In this document: one piece after another, positions 1 to 4,078 of the stretch | Numbering within the stretch: position 1 is the first letter of the stretch | Layout of the letters: each line of letters begins with the position of its first letter | NCBI GenBank assembly: GCA_903917425.1 | Contig: CAIXAQ010000785.1 | Span: forward strand, 1 to 5,199 | Length of the DNA stretch: 5,199 nucleotides | Direction of reading: 5' to 3' | Source: an uncultured Bacteroidales bacterium | Lineage (GTDB): Bacteria > Bacteroidota > Bacteroidia > Bacteroidales > UBA4417 | Made by a program: the position numbers and the translations under genes | Notes under the pieces: model-generated | What the model was told of the DNA's origin: nothing | What the model saw: only the letters and a program-made list of their open reading frames with translations | The model's database searches: none

Positions 1-35
1 AAAAGTAATTTAATATCTTTGGAAAAATGCATCAT
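1..35 (-). CDS. Possible 5' end of a minus-strand gene, cut by the window edge
   Basis: On the minus strand an open frame begins with two consecutive ATG codons (35-33 and 32-30) and runs to the window edge without a stop, giving MMHFSKDIKLL. It is preceded by an A/T-rich leader with an in-frame TAG just upstream. A perfect TAnnTTTG element sits about 140 bases upstream (182-175), so a transcript could enter here. Eleven codons are too few to identify a product, and an open frame this short is expected by chance. The support is positional only: the intergenic layout, the promoter-like element, and the lack of any other gene in 36-238. Confidence 0.3.
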   Translation of the reverse strand, partial: MMHFSKDIKLL

Positions 36-44
36 TTATATTTC

Positions 45-77
45 TAAATGGAAAATCGACCCGAATTAAATGGAAAA
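45..77. repeat. 11-bp exact direct repeat TAAATGGAAAA, 22-bp period
   Basis: TAAATGGAAAA occurs at 45-55 and again at 67-77, start to start exactly 22 bases, about two helical turns. The core AAATGGA recurs at 203-209 and 216-222, giving four exact copies in the intergenic region. The repeats lie in the probable leader of the minus-strand partial gene and just before the plus-strand kinase start. They could be binding sites for a regulator or simply A/G-rich low complexity. Confidence 0.45.
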
Positions 78-150
78 GGGAAAATAGCACTAACCCAAGC
101 TGGTAAAGCCTGCATACGAAACTGCAAGCCTGGAATCCGGAATTTCAGTG

Positions 151-158
151 TAATTTTG
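151..158 (+). promoter_or_regulatory. Candidate -7 element TAATTTTG, plus strand
   Basis: TAATTTTG matches TAnnTTTG exactly and lies about 80 bases before the uridine-kinase-like start codon at 239. No TTG -33 box is visible upstream at normal spacing, so this is a weak call based on the -7 element and position alone. Confidence 0.3.
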
Positions 159-174
159 TCCGTCAGTTTGCGTG

Positions 175-182
175 CAAATATA
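175..182 (-). promoter_or_regulatory. Bacteroidota-type -7 element TATATTTG, minus strand
   Basis: The minus strand reads TATATTTG, a perfect match to the Bacteroidota -7 consensus TAnnTTTG. No clear TTG -33 element lies at the usual distance upstream; the closest is a TTC/TTTCG stretch. It would drive the partial minus-strand gene at 1-35 with a leader of roughly 130 bases. The same octamer occurs upstream of the ICMT-like gene at 4001-3994. Confidence 0.4.
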
Positions 183-238
183 AGCATCCGATTGATGGAA
201 CGAAATGGAGAATGAAAATGGAATAAACGAATAAAAAT

Positions 239-877
239 ATGATCAACGACGTTGTAACCATCGAGAAAAAACATACCGCAGCCGCTCTAACCTTGCACGA
301 GCGGGTAATCCGCGATCGAAAACCAAAATATATCGTTACTATTTCAGGCGAAGTGGGTACAGGGAAATGTGAAATTGCACATGAATTGGGGCGCCAACTT
401 ATTGAAGAAGGTATAAGTGTCAAACTCCTGCACATGGACAACTATTACCACATTCCGCCCAGGGAACGTATAGAATGGCGAAAAAGAGTCGGCCTGGGGA
501 AAATAGGTTATGAAGAGTACGATTGGAAATCTGTTAATGAAAACATTGAAGATTTCTGCCAGGATCGAAAATCAGTTCTGCCTTTGGTTGACCTGTTTAC
601 ACAAAATGTTGACCGACTTCATACGGATTTCAAAGGCATTGAAGTGCTCATCATCGAAGGATTATATTCAATCCAGATAAACCAGAGTGATTTGCGGGTA
701 TTTATTGAACTTACTTACGAGGATACATGGGAAGAGCAAAGTTCGACGCATAAGGAAGTGTTGGACGATTTCAGACGGGAAGTGCTTGAATATGAGCATA
801 AAGCTGTGCAATCGCTTAAAAGTCAGGCCGATTTTTATATTGATTTTGATACGGCTGGTGAAATATTCCATCTATAA
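239..877 (+). CDS. Uridine-kinase-family P-loop NTPase, divergent (phosphoribulokinase/uridine kinase fold)
   Basis: This predicted cytoplasmic protein of 212 aa resembles the uridine kinase/phosphoribulokinase family, whose classical members phosphorylate uridine or cytidine in pyrimidine salvage. About 30 N-terminal residues precede a beta strand and P-loop, ISGEVGTGKCE (35-45). A DNYY motif (67-70) stands where the family has a catalytic Asp and Tyr (compare D-x-Y/F). A second hydrophobic strand ends in IIEGLYS (138-144), like the family's EG(I/L/T)-type motif. The C-terminal third is charged and helical (roughly 155-195) with an FRREV stretch. The P-loop has Cys44 where GxxGxGK is normally followed by Ser or Thr. 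Length fits single-domain uridine kinases. The ATG at 239 is chosen because an in-frame TAA lies only 13 bases upstream; the leader is A-rich without Shine-Dalgarno. The real substrate is uncertain, as many Bacteroidota 'uridine kinases' of this divergent type are uncharacterised. Confidence 0.82.
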   Translation: MINDVVTIEKKHTAAALTLHERVIRDRKPKYIVTISGEVGTGKCEIAHELGRQLIEEGISVKLLHMDNYYHIPPRERIEWRKRVGLGKIGYEEYDWKSVNENIEDFCQDRKSVLPLVDLFTQNVDRLHTDFKGIEVLIIEGLYSIQINQSDLRVFIELTYEDTWEEQSSTHKEVLDDFRREVLEYEHKAVQSLKSQADFYIDFDTAGEIFHL

Positions 878-883
878 TTAAGA

Positions 884-918
884 GTTTCTCGTTTCAGCGT
901 TTCATGTTTCAGAGTTTC
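884..918. repeat. Degenerate GTTTC tandem repeat, 15-bp unit
   Basis: GTTTC occurs five times, starting at 884, 891, 899, 906 and 914. The spacing alternates 7, 8, 7, 8, so the true unit is 15 bases containing two GTTTC cores. The units 884-898 and 899-913 agree at 12 of 15 positions, and a third begins at 914. The array starts seven bases after the stop codon of the uridine-kinase-like gene and has no coding potential. Confidence 0.7.
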
Positions 919-964
919 AATCCACAACCCTATTCATCAAAATGCCATATTCTAATTATCTTAA

Positions 965-1004
965 AGCCTAAAAACCTGACAACCTATCAGTCTAATAGTC
1001 TAAA
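965..1004. repeat. Degenerate 8-bp tandem repeat, five units (consensus ARYCTRA-)
   Basis: Five contiguous octamers read AGCCTAAA (965), AACCTGAC (973), AACCTATC (981), AGTCTAAT (989) and AGTCTAAA (997). Every unit has A at position 1 and CT at positions 4-5, with a purine at position 2 and a pyrimidine at position 3. It shares the same gene-free spacer with the GTTTC repeat but has a different unit and sequence. Confidence 0.6.
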
Positions 1005-1122
1005 AATTCTGGATGCAACACATGAAATAGATATTATTCTTAGAATAGCCCTAGTTTTTCCTTCCTGGCGTAAGTATAAACGGTTAAGGGGACAGAATAG
1101 TTATTCCTAAAAAAATATTTTA

Positions 1123-1160
1123 TTAAACTGCAATCATTTATTACATTTGTGGCAGTTTAA
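1123..1160. repeat. 9-bp perfect inverted repeat bracketing the tRNA promoter
   Basis: TTAAACTGC (1123-1131) is repeated inverted as GCAGTTTAA (1152-1160), with 20 bases between that contain the TACATTTG -7 element. The right arm ends exactly one base before the mature tRNA 5' end. If transcription starts near 1155, the left arm is not in the RNA, so any role would be at the DNA level, such as an operator. A chance origin is possible in an AT-rich sequence. Confidence 0.5.
1142..1149 (+). promoter_or_regulatory. -7 element TACATTTG of the tRNA-Gly promoter
   Basis: TACATTTG matches the Bacteroidota consensus TAnnTTTG and lies 11 bases before the first base of the mature tRNA. Transcription would therefore start about 5-7 bases upstream of it, a very short 5' leader. 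No TTG -33 box is visible; the region at that distance is A/T-rich (TTTTATT). Confidence 0.5.
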
Positions 1161-1236
1161 GCGGAAGTAGCTCAGTTGGTAGAGCATCAGCTTCCCAAGC
1201 TGAGGGTCGCGAGTTCGAATCTCGTTTTCCGCTCCA
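1161..1236 (+). tRNA. tRNA-Gly (anticodon CCC)
   Basis: A complete 76-base cloverleaf decodes GGG. The acceptor arm is GCGGAAG (1161-1167) with TTTCCGC (1226-1232), including one G-U pair. The D stem is GCTC/GAGC around an AGTTGGTA loop. The anticodon stem is TCAGC/GCTGA with loop TTCCCAA, so the anticodon CCC is at 1194-1196. The variable loop has five bases (GGGTC). The T arm is GCGAG/CTCGT with loop TTCGAAT. The discriminator base is T (1233) and the 3' CCA is genome-encoded (1234-1236). It stands alone, with a -7 element just upstream and an intrinsic terminator 30 bases downstream. Isotype follows from the anticodon; the structure is canonical with no mispaired stem. Confidence 0.96.
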
Positions 1237-1265
1237 CTCAAAATCAAGGGATTACCAATAAAATC

Positions 1266-1294
1266 AAGGCTTTCAGAGATGGAGGCCTTTTTTT
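1266..1294 (+). terminator. Rho-independent terminator of tRNA-Gly
   Basis: AAGGCTTTC (1266-1274) pairs with GGAGGCCTT (1281-1289) as a nine-pair stem, two pairs being G-U, closing a six-base loop. The stem runs into seven consecutive T (1288-1294). It lies 30 bases after the tRNA CCA end. Confidence 0.82.
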
Positions 1295-1442
1295 GTTTCA
1301 GCATACAGTTCTAAACAATCACTCTCTGAAGAATATCTATTTTAGAATTGTTTTACAAAAACCGCACTTCAATGCCTTCATTTAAAGCTATGATACTGAC
1401 CACCAGATAAAACATGACAAAAAGTTTATCATCAGGATTCGA

Positions 1443-1504
1443 AACAGGCAGAAAAATTTTAACCTTTAGTGTGCAAATATTCGGTTCCGCTGTACCTGCC
1501 TGTT
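1443..1504. repeat. 9-bp inverted repeat downstream of the MgtC-like gene
   Basis: AACAGGCAG (1443-1451) and CTGCCTGTT (1496-1504) are perfect inverted copies, 44 bases apart, in the space between the tRNA terminator and the end of the minus-strand membrane protein gene. The arms are relatively G+C-rich for this spacer. They might form a stem at the 3' end of the minus-strand transcript, but no T-run follows, so it is not called a terminator. Confidence 0.35.
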
Positions 1505-1526
1505 CTGTTTTCGTTAATCAGGTTTA

Positions 1527-2816
1527 TTAAAAATGAATGGCAAATGACAGGATAAGCCCAAGAAATATCAGTATGCCGAACCCGATTATTAATTGCCTGT
1601 GAATCAATTTGTCGCCAAATGAAAGGCCATAAATCATCTTCAGCAGGTTATTGCTCGTGATTGCATTAAGCACAGCCATCACCAGGGCTGTACTGTCAAT
1701 ATTCCATTTGCTTTGAAAGAGGTTTAAGATAAATGGATCGATATCGGTTACACCAACTATAAAAGATAACACATTTAATCCGCCTGTTCCATACATCTTA
1801 TTTATAAATCCTGTGATTATTCCAAAGAAAATAAATAGAGCTGCAAACACCAAGGCAGTTTTAAATTCGAGCGGATTGTTGGTTGGTTCGAAAGTGTGTG
1901 AATCAACCTTTTGCCGTTGTTTAGTTTGTTGAAACTTCAAAAAGTAAAAGGCAAGAAGCGATGAAGCTATAATGAATACGACAAATGAAGGCAGAAGTTT
2001 CAATGCAATTTCCTGGTTGAAAAACAAGGCCAGCAAAAATATCCTCAGGTACATCATGGTTGTTGCAAGCAGGATTGCCGCCGATACTTTATTGCTTTCA
2101 GGCATATTCTTGCTTTTCCGGGCAAGGATAATGGTGGTGGCAGTGCTGCTGTACATACCTCCTAAAATTCCGGTAAGAATAAGGCCCGAATCGGGGAATA
2201 TAAATTTTTTGAGCAGGTAACTGAAATAGGAAATACAGGACACAGCCACGATTGCAAGCCAGAACTTATACGGGGAAATATTGATTTCGGCAGAGATGGG
2301 AGTATCCGGCAGTAAAGGAAGAATTACCCAGGCGATCACCAAGAACTTAGCAAGTGTTATAAATTCCTGGTTATCGAATTTCTTTGAAAACTCAAAGAGT
2401 GTTTCTTTGATTTCGGTGATTACCAGTACGATAACAATTATTAGAATGACGAGCCAGTCGGGTTGGGTATAGATCAAAGGGGCAAAGCAATACGTGATAA
2501 CGGCTGTAACCAGTGACGTAAAACCAAATTTCTTCTTTATCTGTATTTTCTGATAATAATACACTGCCAGCCAGGCAGCTATTACAAATCCACCACCCAA
2601 AAAAGGCGTTAAGTTTTGAGGGCTGATAATATAAAGGATATAACCTAGAATCCCAATAAGGGTGAAAGTGCGATCGGTCCCGAAAAGGCTTTCTGTTTCA
2701 TCTTCAATATGGCGTCGTCGTTGTTCCAGCCCGATCAGGAGGGAAAATAAAGTTACCAGTATGAATTTAACAATATCCGGAGGAATAAGATTTAATATGT
2801 CGGTAGTTGCTTTCAT
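1527..2816 (-). CDS. MgtC/SapB family integral membrane protein with DUF4010 domain
   Basis: A 429-aa polytopic inner-membrane protein with roughly a dozen hydrophobic segments. The N-terminal third is MgtC/SapB-like: a membrane helix ends in SLLIGLEQRRR (25-35), then GTDRTFTLIGILGYI (46-60) matches the family's G-x-RTF-x-LIG-x-x-G signature. The rest fits DUF4010: ILPLLPD (165-171), GILGGMYSSTATT (216-228) with its conserved GG-x-x-SSTA core, PLEFKTAL (315-322), TGGLNVLSFIVGVTDIDPF (344-362), and TSNNLLK (387-393). Order and length match full-length MgtC-DUF4010 proteins, so it appears intact. Classical MgtC is tied to Mg2+ limitation and ATP homeostasis in Salmonella, but the function of the DUF4010 fusions is unknown, and a transport role is inference only. 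The ATG at 2816-2814 has an A/T-rich leader without Shine-Dalgarno; in-frame stops lie just upstream. It is monocistronic and convergent with the tRNA. Confidence 0.88.
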   Translation of the reverse strand: MKATTDILNLIPPDIVKFILVTLFSLLIGLEQRRRHIEDETESLFGTDRTFTLIGILGYILYIISPQNLTPFLGGGFVIAAWLAVYYYQKIQIKKKFGFTSLVTAVITYCFAPLIYTQPDWLVILIIVIVLVITEIKETLFEFSKKFDNQEFITLAKFLVIAWVILPLLPDTPISAEINISPYKFWLAIVAVSCISYFSYLLKKFIFPDSGLILTGILGGMYSSTATTIILARKSKNMPESNKVSAAILLATTMMYLRIFLLALFFNQEIALKLLPSFVVFIIASSLLAFYFLKFQQTKQRQKVDSHTFEPTNNPLEFKTALVFAALFIFFGIITGFINKMYGTGGLNVLSFIVGVTDIDPFILNLFQSKWNIDSTALVMAVLNAITSNNLLKMIYGLSFGDKLIHRQLIIGFGILIFLGLILSFAIHF

Positions 2817-2873
2817 TGGATTTTAATAAGGTCAAAAATCGTCTAAACTAGCAGGTACTTGCTTCATTGATGT

Positions 2874-2930
2874 TCAGGAAGTCTTCAAATTAACCTTTCC
2901 AACACGAGAGTTGGCTATAGGTTCCTTCAT
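2874..2930 (-). CDS. Possible 18-aa leader ORF upstream of the MgtC-like gene
   Basis: An ATG at 2930-2928 opens an 18-codon frame (MKEPIANSRVGKVNLKTS) ending in TGA at 2876-2874, 57 bases before the MgtC-like start codon. It is preceded by GGAG four bases before ATG, unusual here because the other genes lack Shine-Dalgarno sequences. A two-part hairpin (2892-2923) lies within it. Enterobacterial mgtA and mgtC are controlled by short leader ORFs, which makes the arrangement suggestive. However, the frame is very short and its codons carry no obvious regulatory signature. It may well be chance. Confidence 0.15.
   Translation of the reverse strand: MKEPIANSRVGKVNLKTS
2892..2923. repeat. Two-part stem-loop in the MgtC-like gene leader
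   Basis: The outer arms AACCT (2892-2896) and AGGTT (2919-2923) enclose the inner arms CCAAC (2899-2903) and GTTGG (2910-2914). An internal loop of 2 and 4 bases separates the two stems, and the apical loop has six bases. All ten pairs are Watson-Crick. It lies 76-107 bases upstream of the minus-strand MgtC-like start codon and would fold in its 5' leader RNA if transcription starts further upstream. No T-run follows on either strand, so it is not an intrinsic terminator. Confidence 0.45.
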
Positions 2931-2988
2931 TTAACTCCAAATGATAAGCCTGACAGTACGATAATGACCTGCAAGTTAGCTAAAAACA

Positions 2989-3006
2989 ATTATATACGGA
3001 TATAAT
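2989..3006. repeat. 18-bp AT-rich palindrome, ATTATAT-N4-ATATAAT
   Basis: ATTATAT (2989-2995) and ATATAAT (3000-3006) are perfect inverted copies around ACGG. Compact dyads like this are typical of repressor sites, but in AT-rich DNA they also arise by chance. No promoter consensus overlaps it. Confidence 0.3.
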
Positions 3007-3088
3007 GATTAATAATCCCATCATTCTATTTTGATGCGCAAAAGACATACTATCTGAATAGAAATTCTCCAACAGGATTTTGATTTTG

Positions 3089-3096
3089 TACTTTTG
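3089..3096 (+). promoter_or_regulatory. Candidate -7 element TACTTTTG inside the gene-free region
   Basis: TACTTTTG matches TAnnTTTG and is followed immediately by GTCATGAC, an 8-base palindrome (3096-3103). There is no TTG at -33. No protein gene starts downstream on this strand until 4079, but a cluster of inverted repeats begins about 17 bases later (3113-3221), so it could serve a non-coding RNA. Confidence 0.25.
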
Positions 3097-3112
3097 TCAT
3101 GACGCAACCAAA

Positions 3113-3221
3113 AAGTCAAGTATAACCTGGACCTTTATACTGTAACAAGACTTGAAAGCTAGGGGATATCACATCCTGACACCTTGTGAAACTGTAGTTA
3201 TACAGCGCAGGTGCCTGCACC
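3113..3221 (+). ncRNA. Candidate structured RNA: cluster of four hairpins
   Basis: Four stem-loops follow one another. The first has outer arms AAGTC (3113-3117) with GACTT (3149-3153) and inner arms AGTATAA (3119-3125) with TTATACT (3135-3141). The second pairs TCACA (3169-3173) with TGTGA (3185-3189). The third is CTGTA-GTTA-TACAG (3192-3205). The fourth is a G+C-rich dyad where GCAGG/CCTGC (3207-3218) and GGTGC/GCACC (3210-3221) are alternatives. A TAnnTTTG element lies just upstream at 3089-3096. No known RNA family (RNase P, tmRNA, SRP RNA, common riboswitches) is recognisable. There is no T-run terminator. The strand is chosen only from the promoter-like element. Confidence 0.2.
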
Positions 3222-3444
3222 GTTTACATAATTCAAAATCTGTTGTATATTTCTGTAAGGCCGGTGCTACACCCCGAATATTTTCCGGAAAAACCAAGCT
3301 ATTGTACAAAATATGGCTATACAGATAGATTTTCTGAGCATAAATCTCCGCTAATTTTCTGTTTATCGCAAGGATGTGAAGATTTTAAAAGCAGATATTA
3401 ACGTCCAATGATACAAAGACCTAATTACGCATCTTTATGATATT

Positions 3445-3475
3445 CAATAATTTGAAAATTATTAACGGATTATTG
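3445..3475. repeat. AT-only dyad cluster downstream of the ICMT-like gene
   Basis: AATAATTT (3446-3453) and AAATTATT (3456-3463) form a near-perfect 18-base palindrome with a two-base centre. The left half CAATAAT (3445-3451) can alternatively pair with ATTATTG (3469-3475). It begins 16 bases past the stop of the minus-strand ICMT-like gene, so it lies in its 3' untranslated region. The stem is entirely A-T with no following T-run, so it is at best a weak terminator. Confidence 0.35.
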
Positions 3476-3491
3476 ATTTTTATAAAGTTTA

Positions 3492-3929
3492 CTAAAATAG
3501 AAACGGAATTACTCTTTTTGTTCGTTTAGAATAATCTGCATACTCAGCATACGCAACCAGCAAGAATTTTTCTTCTATGATCATTCTAACGAATAGCCCT
3601 CCGCATATCAGGAAAATTCCTACAAATGTCTTTATAAACGGGTAAGGTATCAAACAAGCCAAAAAGAAATAAATGATAGAGGCATATACCGGATGTCGAA
3701 GCCAACGATAGGGGCCACTTGTCACAAGTTCACCTTCTGTAGTATTTGCTGCTGCATGAAAACTTCGGCGACCAAACGTAATCCTAGCCCAAATCATGAG
3801 TCCAACCGAACAAATCTGGATGGTAATTGTAATTGGATTATTTGAAAAAATACAATTTACTTCCCAAAGATATACTGCTGCGATTACGGCTATAGTATAA
3901 CCTATTAAAGAAACAATTCTTAAATTCAT
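3492..3929 (-). CDS. Small membrane methyltransferase, isoprenylcysteine carboxyl methyltransferase (ICMT/PEMT)-like
   Basis: A 145-aa protein with about four membrane segments (roughly 5-22, 33-50, 84-100, 101-118) and the family's cytoplasmic SAM-binding signature. The signature starts with FGRRSFHAAANTTEG (52-66). GPYRWLRHPVY (72-82), the core G-P-Y-x-x-x-RHP-x-Y motif, follows. The last segment ends in RMIIEEKFLL (115-124) with the paired Glu119-Glu120. A tail Y-x-x-Y-x-x-RTKR-x-I-P (130-142) completes the usual order and length of bacterial members. In eukaryotes the relatives methylate prenylated-protein carboxylates or phosphatidylethanolamine; bacterial members act on varied and mostly unknown substrates, so none is assigned here. 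The ATG at 3929-3927 gives a normal N-terminus. A TATATTTG element with TTTG upstream lies about 65 bases ahead. The gene is transcribed alone and diverges from the PlsC-type gene. Confidence 0.87.
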   Translation of the reverse strand: MNLRIVSLIGYTIAVIAAVYLWEVNCIFSNNPITITIQICSVGLMIWARITFGRRSFHAAANTTEGELVTSGPYRWLRHPVYASIIYFFLACLIPYPFIKTFVGIFLICGGLFVRMIIEEKFLLVAYAEYADYSKRTKRVIPFLF

Positions 3930-3993
3930 GTATGTCAGTTTGATGTAAAATATAGAAGGGCAATGCTTGTATAAACTTGATGCTATTTTTTCA

Positions 3994-4021
3994 CAAATAT
4001 AAAGAATTTTAGAACCTCAAA
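3994..4021 (-). promoter_or_regulatory. Promoter of the ICMT-like gene (TTTG ... TATATTTG)
   Basis: On the minus strand TATATTTG (4001-3994) matches the Bacteroidota -7 element TAnnTTTG. TTTG (4021-4018) lies 16 bases further upstream as a possible -33 element. The gap is one base shorter than the 17-23 usually quoted. Transcription would start near 3988, leaving a leader of about 60 bases before the ATG at 3929. This is the best two-part promoter match in the window. Confidence 0.5.
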
Positions 4022-4078
4022 TTTTTATATTCAGCGTACTAAATTTAAAATAATGTATCTTGCATCCAATATTAAGCC

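Larger units (their letters stand above)
878..1160. other. Gene-free spacer between kinase-like gene and tRNA-Gly
   Basis: No credible gene is present. Besides the two low-complexity repeats it holds two small dyads built on the same core: TATTCT-T-AGAATA at 1035-1047 and GAATA-GT-TATTC at 1095-1106. It ends in an A/T-rich stretch with the tRNA promoter. No T-run hairpin follows the kinase-like stop codon, so how that transcript ends is not visible. Confidence 0.6.
2817..3491. other. Gene-free stretch of 675 bases, rich in short inverted repeats
   Basis: No protein gene of convincing length is present on either strand, and I recognise no remnant of a known gene. The space lies between the starts of one minus-strand gene (2816) and the end of another (3492), so it should contain the MgtC-like promoter. 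No perfect TAnnTTTG was found on the minus strand here; GATTTTTG at 2839-2832 is one mismatch away. Besides the dyads listed separately it holds GGTG-CTA-CACC (3263-3273) and the 12-base palindrome TTTTCCGGAAAA (3281-3292). Confidence 0.55.

Noticed and set aside
44..441. Minus-strand open frames overlapping the kinase-like gene and its upstream region
   Set aside because: They are antisense to a gene with clear motifs, or cover a promoter region, and their products look random.
884..1004. CRISPR array
   Set aside because: The units are 8 or 15 bases long, contiguous and degenerate, with no spacers and no cas genes.
904..1110. 68-codon plus-strand open frame in the spacer after the kinase-like gene
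   Set aside because: It runs through the GTTTC and octamer repeats and encodes a low-complexity peptide with no motif; better explained as repeat DNA.
1313..1353. AAACAAT / ATTGTTT inverted repeat after the tRNA terminator
   Set aside because: Seven AT-rich pairs across a 27-base loop, with no T-run or promoter nearby; consistent with chance.
1176..1385. 69-codon plus-strand open frame
   Set aside because: It begins inside the tRNA-Gly gene and reads through its terminator; the product has no recognisable family features.
1972..2472. Plus-strand open frames opposite the MgtC-like gene
   Set aside because: They are complementary-strand shadows of an intact membrane protein gene.
3281..3292. 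12-base perfect palindrome TTTTCCGGAAAA
   Set aside because: A 12-base palindrome is expected about once in a window of this size, and no promoter or gene start adjoins it.
3446..3463. Intrinsic terminator of the ICMT-like gene
   Set aside because: The stem is entirely A-T and no T-run follows on the minus strand, so it is listed only as a dyad.
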